Shown: positions 41,547 through 51,128, numbered from the stretch's first letter. The stretch: DNA of 64,000 bases from Hyphomicrobium sp. CS1GBMeth3 (GCF_900117455.1 NZ_FPHO01000002.1:1116001-1180000); one strand, 5' to 3'. Notes: generated by a model from the sequence alone, not told the origin. Made by a program: numbers and translations.

Positions 41547-43103
41547 ATGACCACCGCAGGCCACGACGGCGACCGCGTCGTCATTTTCGACACCACCTTG
41601 CGCGACGGCGAGCAGTGCCCCGGCGCTACCATGACCTACGAGGAGAAGCTCGAGGTCGCCGACTGCCTCGACCAGATGGGCGTCGACATCATCGAGGCCG
41701 GGTTTCCCATCGCCTCCGAGGGTGACTTCGAGGCGGTCACGGCCATCGCCAAGCGCGTGAAGCGGGCGACGGTCGCCGGTCTTGCGCGCGCCATCAACGC
41801 CGACATCGACCGGGCCGGCGAAGCCGTGCGCCATGCTCAAAAGCCGCGCATTCACACGTTCGTCTCGACCTCTCCGATCCACCTCGCGCATCAGATGCGT
41901 AAGAGCGAGGCCGAGGTGCTGGAGATCATCACTGCGACCGTTGCTCGGGCGCGCAATCTCGTCGAAGACGTAGAATGGAGCGCGATGGACGCAACGCGCA
42001 CTGGCATCGACTACCTCTGCCAGTGCGTGGAGGCGGCGATCCGCGCCGGCGCGACGACGATCAACCTGCCCGATACCGTCGGCTACGCAACGCCCGAGGA
42101 GTATGCGGCGATGTTCCGCGCCGTGCGCGAGCGCGTGCCGGATGCCGACAAGGCTGTCTTCTCCACGCACTGCCACAACGATCTCGGCCTCGCGGTCGCC
42201 AACTCGCTAGCGGCGCTCGGCGCGGGCGCGCGGCAGATCGAATGCACGATCAACGGCATTGGCGAGCGGGCCGGCAACGCGGCGCTGGAAGAGATCGTCA
42301 TGGCGATCAAGACGCGCGGGGACGTGCTGCCCTACCACAGCGGCATCGAGTCGACGATGCTGGCGCGGGCTTCCAAGCTCGTCTCTGCTGTGACGAACTT
42401 CCCCGTGCAGTACAACAAGGCCATCGTCGGGCGGAATGCCTTCGCGCACGAAAGCGGCATCCACCAGGACGGCATCCTCAAGCATCAGCAGACCTACGAG
42501 ATCATGACGCCGGAATCGGTCGGTGTCGGCAAGACCTCGCTGGTCATGGGCAAGCACTCGGGCCGCAACGCGTTCCGAACCAAACTCAAGGAGCTCGGCT
42601 ACGAGCTCGGCGAGAACGCATTTGAGGATGCCTTCAACCGCTTCAAGGCGCTCGCGGACCGTAAGAAGCACGTCTACGACGAGGATATCGAGGCGCTGGT
42701 CGACGAGGGCATCGCGCACGCGCACGACCGCATGAAGGTGGTGGCGCTGCAAGTGATCGCCGGTACGGGTGGGCCGCAGTCGGCGACGCTGACGCTCGAT
42801 ATCGACGGCACTCAGAAGACGGTGCACGCCAACGGCAACGGTCCGGTGGATGCGATCTTCGCCGCAATCCACATGCTGGTTCCGCACACGGCCAAGCTCG
42901 AGCTCTACCAGGTGCACGCCGTGACCGAGGGGACCGACGCTCAGGCCGAGGTTTCGGTGCGGCTCGCCGAGGACGGCCGCGTGGTTACGGGCCGCGGTGC
43001 CGATACGGACACCATGGTGGCCTCGGCACGTGCCTACGTCGCGGCGCTCAACAAACTGTTGCTCAAGCGGCAGAAGACCGCCAAGGCCGAGCAAGCCGTG
43101 TGA
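41547..43103 (+). CDS. leuA: 2-isopropylmalate synthase
   Basis: 518 residues, the full form with C-terminal leucine-sensing domain. [13 protein letters not shown] near residue 14 is the catalytic Arg/metal motif; [16 protein letters not shown] is the His-x-His metal site; [14 protein letters not shown] follows. The C-terminal 130 residues ([19 protein letters not shown]) form the regulatory part. The enzyme condenses acetyl-CoA with 2-oxoisovalerate in leucine synthesis. ATG 41547 with GAGGAAGG upstream. Control by the leader at 41318 is expected, with feedback by leucine at the protein. Confidence 0.97.
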   Translation: MTTAGHDGDRVVIFDTTLRDGEQCPGATMTYEEKLEVADCLDQMGVDIIEAGFPIASEGDFEAVTAIAKRVKRATVAGLARAINADIDRAGEAVRHAQKPRIHTFVSTSPIHLAHQMRKSEAEVLEIITATVARARNLVEDVEWSAMDATRTGIDYLCQCVEAAIRAGATTINLPDTVGYATPEEYAAMFRAVRERVPDADKAVFSTHCHNDLGLAVANSLAALGAGARQIECTINGIGERAGNAALEEIVMAIKTRGDVLPYHSGIESTMLARASKLVSAVTNFPVQYNKAIVGRNAFAHESGIHQDGILKHQQTYEIMTPESVGVGKTSLVMGKHSGRNAFRTKLKELGYELGENAFEDAFNRFKALADRKKHVYDEDIEALVDEGIAHAHDRMKVVALQVIAGTGGPQSATLTLDIDGTQKTVHANGNGPVDAIFAAIHMLVPHTAKLELYQVHAVTEGTDAQAEVSVRLAEDGRVVTGRGADTDTMVASARAYVAALNKLLLKRQKTAKAEQAV

Positions 43104-43113
43104 TCAGATCCCT

Positions 43114-43146
43114 CCGTCGGGGCAGCGCTTCAGCGTGCCCCGACGG
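43114..43146 (+). terminator. rho-independent-like terminator of leuA
   Basis: CCGTCGGGGCA (43114-43124) pairs with TGCCCCGACGG (43136-43146) across an 11-base loop that itself can form GCGC-type pairs. It starts 11 bases after the stop; the T tail is weak. Confidence 0.7.
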
Positions 43147-43214
43147 GTTCGACCCGGGATACCGCAACCCCCAGGGCTTTCTGAACGTCGAGTAGCGCTG
43201 CAGATTCTGCGGTG

Positions 43215-43559
43215 CTAATCTTGCGCGCGTGTCTGATGGGCGGTGTGTTTGGTCATTTCAGCTTGAAGCCGACCGAGCACGGCCAGCCGTAGCATGCGGA
43301 GATCGGCGCGCAGTGACCAAACCGGATGAGAAAAGGTCTTTGGCGCGTTGCCTTCGACCAGAGCGTGGCTAGCCCATGCGGCACCGTAAGCCAGAACGAT
43401 GCCTGCAATCAGAAAAATCGGATCTAGCGTCGCAACGGAGAGGCCGATGCACGCCAATGCCGCGGCTGTCCCTACGATGTGAACGACCCGGGTTACAGGA
43501 TGTCGGTGGGCCTCAAGATACTCTCGCCAGAATTGCTCGAACGTCTTTCGGTCTTGCAC
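43215..43559 (-). CDS. DUF962/Mpo1-like small membrane protein
   Basis: 114 residues with FEQFWREYLEAHRHPVTRVVH and two hydrophobic stretches (AAALACIGLSVATLDP, LIAGIVLAYGAAW) followed by HALVEGNAPKTFSHP, the DUF962/Mpo1 pattern. Yeast Mpo1 is an iron-dependent dioxygenase of 2-hydroxy fatty acids; the His residues in HRHPVTR and NAPKTFSHP are candidate ligands. Substrate in bacteria is not known. Confidence 0.88.
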   Translation of the reverse strand: MQDRKTFEQFWREYLEAHRHPVTRVVHIVGTAAALACIGLSVATLDPIFLIAGIVLAYGAAWASHALVEGNAPKTFSHPVWSLRADLRMLRLAVLGRLQAEMTKHTAHQTRAQD

Positions 43560-43750
43560 CCGGAATTCCTCAACCTACTGAGTTTTGAAATGTAACACGC
43601 ATGCACGTGCATCGTGCCAAGGAACTCCTACTACAGGACATCTCCCTCGGGTGCAGATTGCAGGCTTATCAACGCAGTACAGGTGGGAACATAGAAACTG
43701 CTCATGCATTTTTGTCTTAATTGCAGATCAACTGAATAAGGAGGAAGCTG

Positions 43751-44035
43751 ATGACCAAGCTTTTCGCTAGCATCGCGATCGCCTCCATGATGGCGGTCTA
43801 TCCAGTGCATGCGCAGGAGGCTCAAAGCGCCGGAGAATCCAAGATCTGGGACGAAAACAAAGAGATGCTCGAGCAGCAGGCCCAAAATCGCGAGCCCGGC
43901 GACGACGGTGACTTCCAAGGCAAGCCCGTCGTGAAAGGTCCCGCCGATTGGCACGGTAAAGTCGGCTCAGTCAGCGAAGGCTCCGCCACGACCGGAGCCT
44001 CGTCAGGAGAGGCCGGCTCGGATCAAGACGATTGA
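43751..44035 (+). CDS. small exported acidic protein
   Basis: 94 residues; AAGGAGGAAG lies before the ATG. Signal peptide MTKLFASIAIASMMAVYPVHA. The mature chain is polar and rich in Asp, Gly and Ser, with an ESKIWDENKEMLEQQAQNRE helix and a disordered C-terminal tail (TTGASSGEAGSDQDD). No known fold or cysteine. It is likely a periplasmic disordered protein. A stem-loop follows at 44050. Confidence 0.7.
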   Translation: MTKLFASIAIASMMAVYPVHAQEAQSAGESKIWDENKEMLEQQAQNREPGDDGDFQGKPVVKGPADWHGKVGSVSEGSATTGASSGEAGSDQDD

Positions 44036-44049
44036 GGAAACTCAATCCT

Positions 44050-44080
44050 AGGGTTTTCCAGTTTGGATGGAACCCTTTTG
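44050..44080 (+). terminator. T-tailed stem-loop after the small exported gene
   Basis: AGGGTT (44050-44055) pairs with AACCCT (44071-44076) and is followed by TTTTG; inner TTCCA/TGGAA pairs extend the stem with a small bulge. This is a good intrinsic-terminator shape. Confidence 0.65.
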
Positions 44081-44491
44081 CGACACAATCATTGGTCCGA
44101 TAGGTCCGAGGCTCGAGAGATCGACGCGTAGGACCAGGAGAGCTCTTGGCGTAAAAAACCGAGGGCTCTCGCCTTCTCAGCTCAACCATACGGCCCGCTG
44201 CACGGGGGATACCCCCGCTGCCCTTCGCTCGTGCGAAGATTTTCGGGAAATGATCGACGATCATTTGGCGCAAACGCGTCCTCTGGAATCCCGGAAGGGA
44301 TATGCGCGCTTCCTCGTTCATTTAGGCGGCAGCTTATCTTAGCGACAAAGTCTCGAGCTGGAGGGGCTTGCTCTAGCCTCCGGCAAAACATGTGAGCGGC
44401 TCACCAAAACGGATGCGCAGCACGATGCCACTCGGTCCGATATCGAGTAATGACTATGGGGTATTCCCCATGTCCTCAGCCAGGGGGGCCA
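44081..44491. other. 411-base region without a confident gene
   Basis: Contains a 6-bp hairpin CTTCGC-TCGT-GCGAAG at 44223-44238 and a 19-base inverted repeat AAATGATCG-A-CGATCATTT at 44248-44266. A plus-strand frame (44067-44342) ends DHLAQTRPLESRKGYARFLV and faintly recalls a heme-oxygenase N-terminus, so a gene relic is possible. Otherwise it probably carries the promoter of the membrane sulfatase-fold gene. Confidence 0.45.
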
Positions 44492-46042
44492 ATGGACTCG
44501 TCGAAGCGATCTTTGTCGCCCGCACTTGTCGGCTGTATGCTTCTCGCCCTGCTCACGCTCAATTGGGCAACGACGACTCTCTCCGGTCTCGAAGAGCCGG
44601 TTTACGCTCTGGACTACTTCGCGTTTGGAACGGCGCTCACACGAGCCCTGGCTATGCAGATCGCCGCGCTCCTTCTGCTCGGCTATTTCATCGGAAACAG
44701 GAATGTCACCCTGGCGTTTGGCGCAGCATTCAGCGTCGCCAACGCCTGGAGCATGCATCTCGTCCTTATCGAACAGTTCGCCGACCTACCTCGCGTGCTC
44801 AAGGTGCTTGCGCTCATTCTCGGAATGGCCGCGCTCACGGCATTGTTCTTATTCGTCGCTCGCTCGCGGCGGCTGTTCTATGCGACCTCGGGCGTCATCG
44901 CCGCCTTCATCGCTATAAATGTCGCCGGTGCAATTCTGGCGGAGCGCGATGCACCGCGGCTCGCGCAGGCACAGGATGCGCCGAGCCACACTTTCGGCAC
45001 CACGGCGTCTCCGAAAATCAAGCTGGTGGAGTTCACCACCAAGCCGAACGTGTATCTGATCGGATTCGAGTCTGCCGCGCCGGCCGCAACCCTTCAGCGT
45101 TATCTCGGATTGGCCGACGCTCCTCTGCCAAAGGCGTTTCACGAGAGGGGATTCAGGGTCTTTCCCAACACGTTCTCGGAGGGTATGGCGACGCGGCAGG
45201 CGTGGCACGCCCTGCTGGCGATGGATGCCGATTACGCGGCAGCCGTGTCTGAAACGCTCGGAAAGGGACATCTTTTTGCGGGCACCAAGCCCAGTCCACT
45301 GCTCCAGATCTTCAAGCACAACGGCTACGAAATCACTGCGCACTATAGGAGCTCTTACATCGCACCCATAAAGGGGCCGCATGTGGACCGCTATATTTTG
45401 GCAAAAGACTTCTCTCCGTGCGATCGCGGATTTTTACCGCCCAAGGTCGCTCCCTATGTTTTTTGGAATGCCTGTGGCATTCGAGCGGGATGGTTCCCCG
45501 ACCCAGTGAAGCCTGCCGATCCCATCGATCAAATTCACTCGACCATCGTTGCCGCTGCCAGCAAAGCCACGCCTCAGCTTGTCATCGCCCACACGGCGCG
45601 ACCGGTCCACACACCTTCGAAGGGTTGGACTGGGTCAGAAAGCGAGTACGAGGATTTTCGGCCCCGATATCTCAAGGCCAGCAATCAAGCCGTGGCAAAC
45701 CTGGACAGGATCTTGAGCGCCATCAAGCAGCTGGATCCGTCGGCGATTATTTTGGCCTTCGGCGATCACGGCCCAACGCTGTCGCGCAACAAGTCATTCG
45801 ACGACGATCCGCTGTTCTTTGTGCAGGACCGTTTTGGCGTCCTCGCCGGCACTCATCCCAAAGATGCGTGCGCGGACAATTTTGACAATCCGATATCGGA
45901 TGGATATTACACCACGCCCGAGCTTGCTCGATTATTGGTTCGCTGCCTTGCTGGAGGAAAGGACCCATTCCTTGTGCCCTATGCCCACAAAATTAGCATA
46001 AAAGGCACGATTATTAACCCGCGCGACCATCTCTACGAATAA
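44492..46042 (+). CDS. membrane protein with sulfatase/alkaline-phosphatase-fold domain
   Basis: 516 residues from the ATG at 44492 (CAGGGGGGCC upstream). About four membrane segments lie in the first 150 residues (ALVGCMLLALLTLNW, AMQIAALLLLGYFIG, VLALILGMAALTALFLF, ATSGVIAAFIAINVAGA). The periplasmic part (about 190-510) has VYLIGFESAAP near its start and IILAFGDHGPTLSRN, the metal-binding DHG motif of sulfatase-like phosphoethanolamine or glycerophosphate transferases. The position before a glycosyltransferase and a Wzy-like gene suggests a role in surface polysaccharide modification. The usual nucleophile Thr/Ser is not obvious in the first metal motif. Confidence 0.8.
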   Translation: MDSSKRSLSPALVGCMLLALLTLNWATTTLSGLEEPVYALDYFAFGTALTRALAMQIAALLLLGYFIGNRNVTLAFGAAFSVANAWSMHLVLIEQFADLPRVLKVLALILGMAALTALFLFVARSRRLFYATSGVIAAFIAINVAGAILAERDAPRLAQAQDAPSHTFGTTASPKIKLVEFTTKPNVYLIGFESAAPAATLQRYLGLADAPLPKAFHERGFRVFPNTFSEGMATRQAWHALLAMDADYAAAVSETLGKGHLFAGTKPSPLLQIFKHNGYEITAHYRSSYIAPIKGPHVDRYILAKDFSPCDRGFLPPKVAPYVFWNACGIRAGWFPDPVKPADPIDQIHSTIVAAASKATPQLVIAHTARPVHTPSKGWTGSESEYEDFRPRYLKASNQAVANLDRILSAIKQLDPSAIILAFGDHGPTLSRNKSFDDDPLFFVQDRFGVLAGTHPKDACADNFDNPISDGYYTTPELARLLVRCLAGGKDPFLVPYAHKISIKGTIINPRDHLYE

Positions 46043-46322
46043 GCCCCGTTCCCGTATAGCGCTGAGCGGATTATGCGCACGCAATGCACGGCAGCCTCAT
46101 TCATTTGTTGGCTGCTCGCACTTCTTCCGGAGAATACCTCTGTCCTATGACGTAATTGATCGGGGGTAGATCAATTGCGCCGTTAATCAACAATCCTTCA
46201 ACCATCGAAATTTTTACTCTCGTAAAAAGCATTTCGGCTAAAATTTTAGGCCAGCGTGCTCCGCGTTGCGGGTGCCGACCGGCGCACTTTTAACTTGTTT
46301 CCGGGGCTAGAGGCGAACGACG
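46043..46322. promoter_or_regulatory. 280-base AT-rich gap with three inverted repeats
   Basis: AATTGATC (46154-46161) pairs with GATCAATT (46169-46176). CGAAAT-TTTTAC (46206-46217) pairs with GTAAAA-ATTTCG (46222-46236, two-base bulge). CTAAAATTTTAG is a palindrome at 46238-46249. These may be a terminator for the upstream gene plus operators for the glycosyltransferase gene. Confidence 0.45.
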
Positions 46323-47471
46323 ATGCTCACCAAGACGAAGGAGCGGCCGCTCACCGTCCTTTCCCCCACGCGCTATCCCTGGACCTTTAACAGTCCGCGT
46401 CATTCCCGGAACCGTATCGTACGGCGATCATTCTTGCCGCTTAACAAGGTCGCTCCCAAGCTGGAGGGTATGACCCTCTATGCCGCGCTGCCCTGGGAAA
46501 AATTTGATCTCATCCACGCCTTCAACAGAATCCCGGTCGATTTCCGTCCTTTCGTCATCGGTTTTGAATCTCATTTGCCGCGCGCCTTCAACCTCGAACA
46601 GACGACGTACTACCGCCTGCTCCGGCGAAGGCTCGCGTCGCGGCGGTGCAAACGGATCGTGGCGATCTCCGAGCGGGCGAAAGAGACATTCCTGCACTTC
46701 CACTCTGGAAGTGACGAGTTCGACGAGTTGGCGAGCAAGCTGGAAGTTCGCTATCCGAATGTCGTATTGCCCAACCTAACGGGCAAAGAGGTCCTGCAGC
46801 GCAGTGAAGGGCCACTCAAGATCACCTTTGTGGGCAACCATTTCGGTCGAAAGGGCGGCTGTGTCGCCGTGCGCCTTGCTCACATCGCACAAGAGCGCGG
46901 TTTTCCGCTCGAAGTCACGATCGTGTCTAAGCTGGAGGCGGGCACTCCGAGCTGGACGGACCCGCTCAGGACCGGCTTCTTCGAGCGCTACTTCAAATTG
47001 TTCGAGCTGCCCAACGTGACACTGCACCGTGGGCTCGCCAACGACGACGTACAGGCGCTCCTGGGGTCGTCCGATTTCTCCCTGCTCACGACGTTCTCGG
47101 ACACCTTCGGGTACAGTGCCATTGAATCGCTCGCGGCAGGGACGCCAGTCATTGCGACACGCCAAGGGGCCCTACCCGAGTTTCTCAGCCACTTGGACAA
47201 TGCGATCCTGTTCGACCTGGAACTCGATGAGTTCGGAGACTGGGTGCACTCCTCGTCCGACCAGCGCGGTACGTCATCGTTTGAACGGCTATTCGAGGAT
47301 GAAGTCGAACGCCTCGCCAGCGAGACCTATGCCAGCCTGGAAAGCCTGATCAATGATCGGCCGAAACTGTCCATGATGCGGAAATCAGCCGTTCAGACGG
47401 CGGCCAAGTATTTCGATTCCGTATCGGCGACCCGATATTGGGACAATCTCTACGATCAATCGACGTCGTAA
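46323..47471 (+). CDS. family-4-type glycosyltransferase
   Basis: 382 residues with the GT-B fold. The first half (about 1-170) has PWEKFDLIHAFNRIPVDFRP; the second includes ITFVGNHFGRKGGCVAVRLAH, VTLHRGLANDDVQALLGSSDF and FGYSAIESLAAGTPVIATRQG, the E-x7-E donor-binding region of GT4. It likely adds a sugar to a lipid-linked polysaccharide intermediate at the cytoplasmic face. Neighbours are a membrane sulfatase-like gene and a Wzy-like polymerase. Acceptor and sugar unknown. Confidence 0.88.
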   Translation: MLTKTKERPLTVLSPTRYPWTFNSPRHSRNRIVRRSFLPLNKVAPKLEGMTLYAALPWEKFDLIHAFNRIPVDFRPFVIGFESHLPRAFNLEQTTYYRLLRRRLASRRCKRIVAISERAKETFLHFHSGSDEFDELASKLEVRYPNVVLPNLTGKEVLQRSEGPLKITFVGNHFGRKGGCVAVRLAHIAQERGFPLEVTIVSKLEAGTPSWTDPLRTGFFERYFKLFELPNVTLHRGLANDDVQALLGSSDFSLLTTFSDTFGYSAIESLAAGTPVIATRQGALPEFLSHLDNAILFDLELDEFGDWVHSSSDQRGTSSFERLFEDEVERLASETYASLESLINDRPKLSMMRKSAVQTAAKYFDSVSATRYWDNLYDQSTS

Positions 47472-47641
47472 GCGTAACCTCGGCAACGAAGGGTGTACTC
47501 ACAATGGCATTAGCTATATTTGGAGTTCCGCGTGAGAGCCGGCTTGGGCCAAGCTTCACGTAACCAGCTCATAGCATTATGCGCAATCGGTGTGGCGGGT
47601 TCGGGCACCACAGGCCGATGGCTTAACAGCGAGCAAGCCAA

Positions 47642-48880
47642 ATGACTGCCGGCTCCATGACAGACGATAGCGCAGGCCGGCTGCCCGCGAAGCCCCTGAA
47701 CGCAGACATCGCTCTCGTCGGGCAGGCGGTTTGGGTCCTGTTCTTCTTCGCAATCAGCATGGCGGCCTGGCAGTACACGTCCAGCGACGCGGAACGCTAT
47801 GCGTGGCTGCTCGCCGACTTCATCTGCGCCTTCCTATTTTTTCGGTACCAGTCCCAGTTCATCAATCTGGCCCTGGCCAATCTGGTCTTCATGAGCTGGC
47901 CGGTCTTTGCCATGGTCTCGGCCGCTTGGTCAGTCGCACCCGGTGCCAGCTTCTACTTCGGCATCCAGCTCTTGATGACGGTTCTGGTCGCCTTCCTGCT
48001 GTGCATTCAGTTTCGCTTGGAGCAGCTCGTCGTCGTCGTCTTCTTCGGGATGTTTCTCGCGGCTCTGCTCGCGGTCGCCGCGGCGCTGCTGCCTCCCGCG
48101 CGGGGTATCGACTTTGTGGGCAATTGGCGCGGCGGCTTTCCGACAAAGAATGTGATGGGCGATGCCATGGTTCTCCTGGTGATCAGCGCATCGTGTCTCT
48201 TCCTGCAAGGACGCTGGCGGCTGCTCACGGCGTCGGCTGCCGTGCTTGGCTTGGTGCTTATCGTCCTCACCCGCTCGGCAACGCCAATGTTGTCCGTGAT
48301 GCTGACGCTGAGCCCGCTGCCCTTTGCTTATGCTCTTATCCGCAGCCGGACGGTGTTCAGCCTGCTTGTCGGCCTGTCCCTGATCCTGGTCGCCGTTGTC
48401 GGTACCGGGACCTATGTGGCGGTCACCTACTTCGGTGCCGATCCCATAGGTGCCCTGCTGGCCTCGTTTGGAAAGGAACGCAGCCTGACCGGGCGGACGT
48501 TGCTCTGGGATATGGCGCAGCAGGCAATGGACGCCAAGCCATGGCTCGGGTTCGGCTTTAATGCCTACTGGGTCGATCCTCCCGCAGGCATGCTGCAGAT
48601 CCGTGACGCCTTCGGCCAGAAGATCACGTTCTTTCACAACAACTTTCTGGAAGCGGCCGTGGCCTTCGGAGTGATCGGTCCGGTGCTGCTTATCATGGGC
48701 ATCTTCGTCGCCGCCGTGCGCAGCATACGCCGGCTGCTGCATGCGACGGATCCGATCGAGATATGGCCCCTTCTCATCACGATACAGGTGATCATTCAGT
48801 GTCCGGTTCAAAATCCGCTCCTTGCGAACCATAGCCTTTGGCAAGTGATGTTTGTTGCCGCGGCGATCGTCCGCCGATAG
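47642..48880 (+). CDS. O-antigen ligase / Wzy-like polysaccharide polymerase
   Basis: 412 residues with about ten hydrophobic segments and the long periplasmic loop (about 275-330) containing SLTGRTLLWDMAQQAMDAKPW and WLGFGFNAYW and then FFHNNFLEAAVAFGVIG, the WaaL/Wzy signature. It joins polysaccharide repeat units or ligates them to lipid. The GH16 gene starts 30 bases after its stop, so they form an operon. ATG 47642; a second ATG is at 47657. Confidence 0.88.
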   Translation: MTAGSMTDDSAGRLPAKPLNADIALVGQAVWVLFFFAISMAAWQYTSSDAERYAWLLADFICAFLFFRYQSQFINLALANLVFMSWPVFAMVSAAWSVAPGASFYFGIQLLMTVLVAFLLCIQFRLEQLVVVVFFGMFLAALLAVAAALLPPARGIDFVGNWRGGFPTKNVMGDAMVLLVISASCLFLQGRWRLLTASAAVLGLVLIVLTRSATPMLSVMLTLSPLPFAYALIRSRTVFSLLVGLSLILVAVVGTGTYVAVTYFGADPIGALLASFGKERSLTGRTLLWDMAQQAMDAKPWLGFGFNAYWVDPPAGMLQIRDAFGQKITFFHNNFLEAAVAFGVIGPVLLIMGIFVAAVRSIRRLLHATDPIEIWPLLITIQVIIQCPVQNPLLANHSLWQVMFVAAAIVRR

Positions 48881-48909
48881 CGCACCTGGTCATGGGTAGG
48901 AGATCCGTT

Positions 48910-49695
48910 ATGCGTTTTCTGGCTCTGCCGTTTTGGCTGCTGCTGCTCTCGCCGACGTTCGCCGACGACGGTTCATTCTTCGAACCCTTTGACACCCTCG
49001 ACAGGGAGCGCTGGTACATCTCCGATGGCTGGTCGAACGGAAGCCACCAGAGCTGCGTCTGGGCGACCGACAATGTTCGCCTGGTCGACAAAAAGATCGA
49101 GCTGAGCCTTACCGACACGCCTCGCGGCGATCGCCCTTATTCGTGCGGCGAGCTGCAATCGACAGCCTTTTTCGGCTTTGGCACCTATGAGGTGCGCATG
49201 AAGGCGGCACCGGCTCACTCGGGTGTCGTGTCGGCATTCTTCACCTACACCGGGCCTTCTCACAATCAGCCGCACGACGAGATCGACTTCGAGTTCATCG
49301 CTGCGCGGGAGAAGTCCGTCGACGCCAGCTATCACGCCAAAGGTAACGGTGGGCGCATCCAGTCTGTGCCGCTCGATTTCGACCCCCGAGCCGGCTCCAA
49401 CGACTTCGCGGTGCACTGGACCCCCGATCGCCTGACCTGGTACGCGAACGGCAAGCTGCTGCGCGAGGTGACGCAAACGGCAGGTGAGGAGTACCCGACG
49501 ACTCCAGGCAAAATCATCATCAGCATCTGGAGCGGCAGCGCGCAGCTCGACGACTGGCTCGGCCCCTTCACCTATCCGGGCAAGCCGATCGTGGCGAGCT
49601 ACGAGCACATCGCCTTCACCAAGCTTGGCGACGACTGCCAGTTTCCAGAATCGATCGTCTGCAAGCTCGGCAAGGACAAGCTCAGCGGCAAATAG
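48910..49695 (+). CDS. secreted GH16 glycanase (ExoK-like)
   Basis: 261 residues from the ATG at 48910 with TAGGAGATCC upstream; the frame from 48838 overlaps the polymerase and is rejected. Signal peptide MRFLALPFWLLLLSPTFA. The active site PHDEIDFEF (Glu124 nucleophile, Asp126, Glu128 acid/base) is the GH16 motif. Similar enzymes (ExoK of rhizobia) trim exopolysaccharide to set chain length. The pairing with the polymerase supports that role. Substrate linkage is probably beta-1,3 or 1,4 glucan. Confidence 0.92.
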   Translation: MRFLALPFWLLLLSPTFADDGSFFEPFDTLDRERWYISDGWSNGSHQSCVWATDNVRLVDKKIELSLTDTPRGDRPYSCGELQSTAFFGFGTYEVRMKAAPAHSGVVSAFFTYTGPSHNQPHDEIDFEFIAAREKSVDASYHAKGNGGRIQSVPLDFDPRAGSNDFAVHWTPDRLTWYANGKLLREVTQTAGEEYPTTPGKIIISIWSGSAQLDDWLGPFTYPGKPIVASYEHIAFTKLGDDCQFPESIVCKLGKDKLSGK

Positions 49696-49723
49696 CGGGC
49701 GCGCAGTTGGGCGCTCGTGTCGC

Positions 49724-49921
49724 CTAATCCTTCCCGACCAGCTCGGCTCTCTCTTTCTCGAGGTCGTCGAGGCGACGCTGCTGCTCGGCGATACGGTCCG
49801 CTGCGCGGCCTTCGTCGGCCGCTCCGGAGTAAGCGGCAGCTTGCTCGATAAGAGTCCGAAGATTGTCGCGTATGATTGCGATGCGGCGGTCGAGTTCGGC
49901 TAGGGCTTCATCATCGGCCAT
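49724..49921 (-). CDS. 65-residue coiled-coil protein
   Basis: ATG 49921 with TGGAGGC upstream. The chain is acidic and helical with heptad-like leucines and isoleucines (ELDRRIAIIRDNLRTLIEQA, then RRLDDLEKERAELV), predicting a short coiled coil. No cysteine or motif. Hypothetical, probably structural or DNA/RNA-associated. Lies tail-to-tail with the GH16 gene. Confidence 0.65.
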   Translation of the reverse strand: MADDEALAELDRRIAIIRDNLRTLIEQAAAYSGAADEGRAADRIAEQQRRLDDLEKERAELVGKD

Positions 49922-50121
49922 TCGATGCCTCCAGAGGTCGAGCCAGGGTAATTATCACCTCACTACAGGCTGCCATAACCCGCGACGAATACCGAGACCG
50001 GGTGCGGCGGTATCGTTGAGATGGTTGTTGGGCACGATAAAGACAGAGGCCGCCCGCTGTTGCGCCACCGGCCGGGACAGCATTCTGCGCAACGAAAATC
50101 CAGATAACTCTTTGAAATTAT

Positions 50122-50197
<76 letters not shown>

Positions 50198-50500
50198 TCG
50201 CCGCGGCGTCGACGCTGAAAATCGCGCAAAGACGGCGAAGGGGCCCCGAACGAGTGCTCTAGGGCCCCAACGCCGGTTCGTCTAACACCAGCCAACTCCC
50301 TTGTCCAGTCGGATGTTAAGGCTGCGCCGATCACTGGCGGCCAGAGGCCACAGCTCGGCCTTTTCCGGAGGGGTCCGCCTAGGCGTTCCCCTCGGGAACA
50401 TGCCAGCCGTGCTTGAGTTTTTCCTGCATCCGCCGCGTCTTGTGGCCCGCCTTTCGTGGCGCTCTGGACCGACGCAGCACAACCGTAGCGGAGCGAACCC
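50198..50500. other. 303-base gap upstream of the 87-residue gene
   Basis: I see no gene or strong repeat in it. It holds the tRNA promoter on the minus side and, near 50485, a GCGGAGCG ribosome site for the next gene. Reverse frames here are high-GC shadows. Confidence 0.5.
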
Positions 50501-50764
50501 ATGACGCGCACCCCTCTTCTCACCCGCGATCAGATCCTCAAGGCTCTCGGTGATGCCGACGACGCAACTGTCGCCGAAATCGTCGGCATGGGCGTGACGG
50601 CCGAGGAACTTGGCGAAGCGCAAGCCTGGATTGCCAACGACGAACCACTGTTCAATACAGGAAAGGCCCTGCCGGCAGGGCGCGTCTCCAGGCTGACCGA
50701 GCTTTTGGCGAAGGTGGATGAGGACAAGGCGCTGGCTGCCGGCACGGACGAGGAAGCGCCTTAA
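50501..50764 (+). CDS. 87-residue hypothetical protein
   Basis: ATG 50501 preceded by GGAGCGAACCC. Acidic, mostly helical (LTRDQILKALGDADDATVAEIV, GVTAEELGEAQAWIANDE), with no cysteine. The pattern suggests a small helical-bundle protein of the kind common in Hyphomicrobiales. No known function. It is convergent with the copper-storage gene (14-base gap). Confidence 0.68.
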   Translation: MTRTPLLTRDQILKALGDADDATVAEIVGMGVTAEELGEAQAWIANDEPLFNTGKALPAGRVSRLTELLAKVDEDKALAAGTDEEAP

Positions 50765-50777
50765 AAGTCCGCCAGCC

Positions 50778-51128
50778 TCAAGCCGCCCGCGCCGTCGCGC
50801 CGCCCATGCGCCGGCAGCTGTCGGCACACTCCCGACAGACGGCGACGCAGTCGTCCATGTCGCCAACCTCGGCACAGCTCTCAGCGCAGGCCTTGCAGAT
50901 CGCCGCGCATGACCGGCACACCTCCCGGTGCTCCGCAACGCCCGTCATCATCACGGCCGCCGCTGCACGGCATGTCTCGGCGCAGGCGATCATCAACGAG
51001 AAGTGCCGTCGCTCGACGTGTTTGCCGCCCACCTCGAGGCAGTGGTTCATCGCCGTTGTCAGGCACGTGGTCGCGCACCGGGTGCAGATATCGATACAGT
51101 CCACCATGTCTTTGGGCAGATGCTTCAT
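50778..51128 (-). CDS. cytosolic four-helix copper storage protein, Csp3-like
   Basis: 116 residues from the ATG at 51128 (AAAGGAAG upstream). Sixteen cysteines lie along four helices as CxxxC steps (Cys11, 15, 18, 22, 30, 49, 53, 71, 74, 78, 81, 85, 94, 98, 101, 105). No signal peptide, so it is the cytosolic Csp3 type that stores many Cu(I) ions. Such proteins buffer copper in methanotrophs and related bacteria. A small TM protein gene follows upstream in the same direction. The copper cassette at 27.5-31.8 kb makes the function fit. Confidence 0.93.
   Translation of the reverse strand: MKHLPKDMVDCIDICTRCATTCLTTAMNHCLEVGGKHVERRHFSLMIACAETCRAAAAVMMTGVAEHREVCRSCAAICKACAESCAEVGDMDDCVAVCRECADSCRRMGGATARAA

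Noticed and set aside
50282..50938. 218-residue reverse frame over the 87-residue gene
   Set aside because: Arg/Gly-rich antisense frame; the plus-strand gene has a better start and composition.
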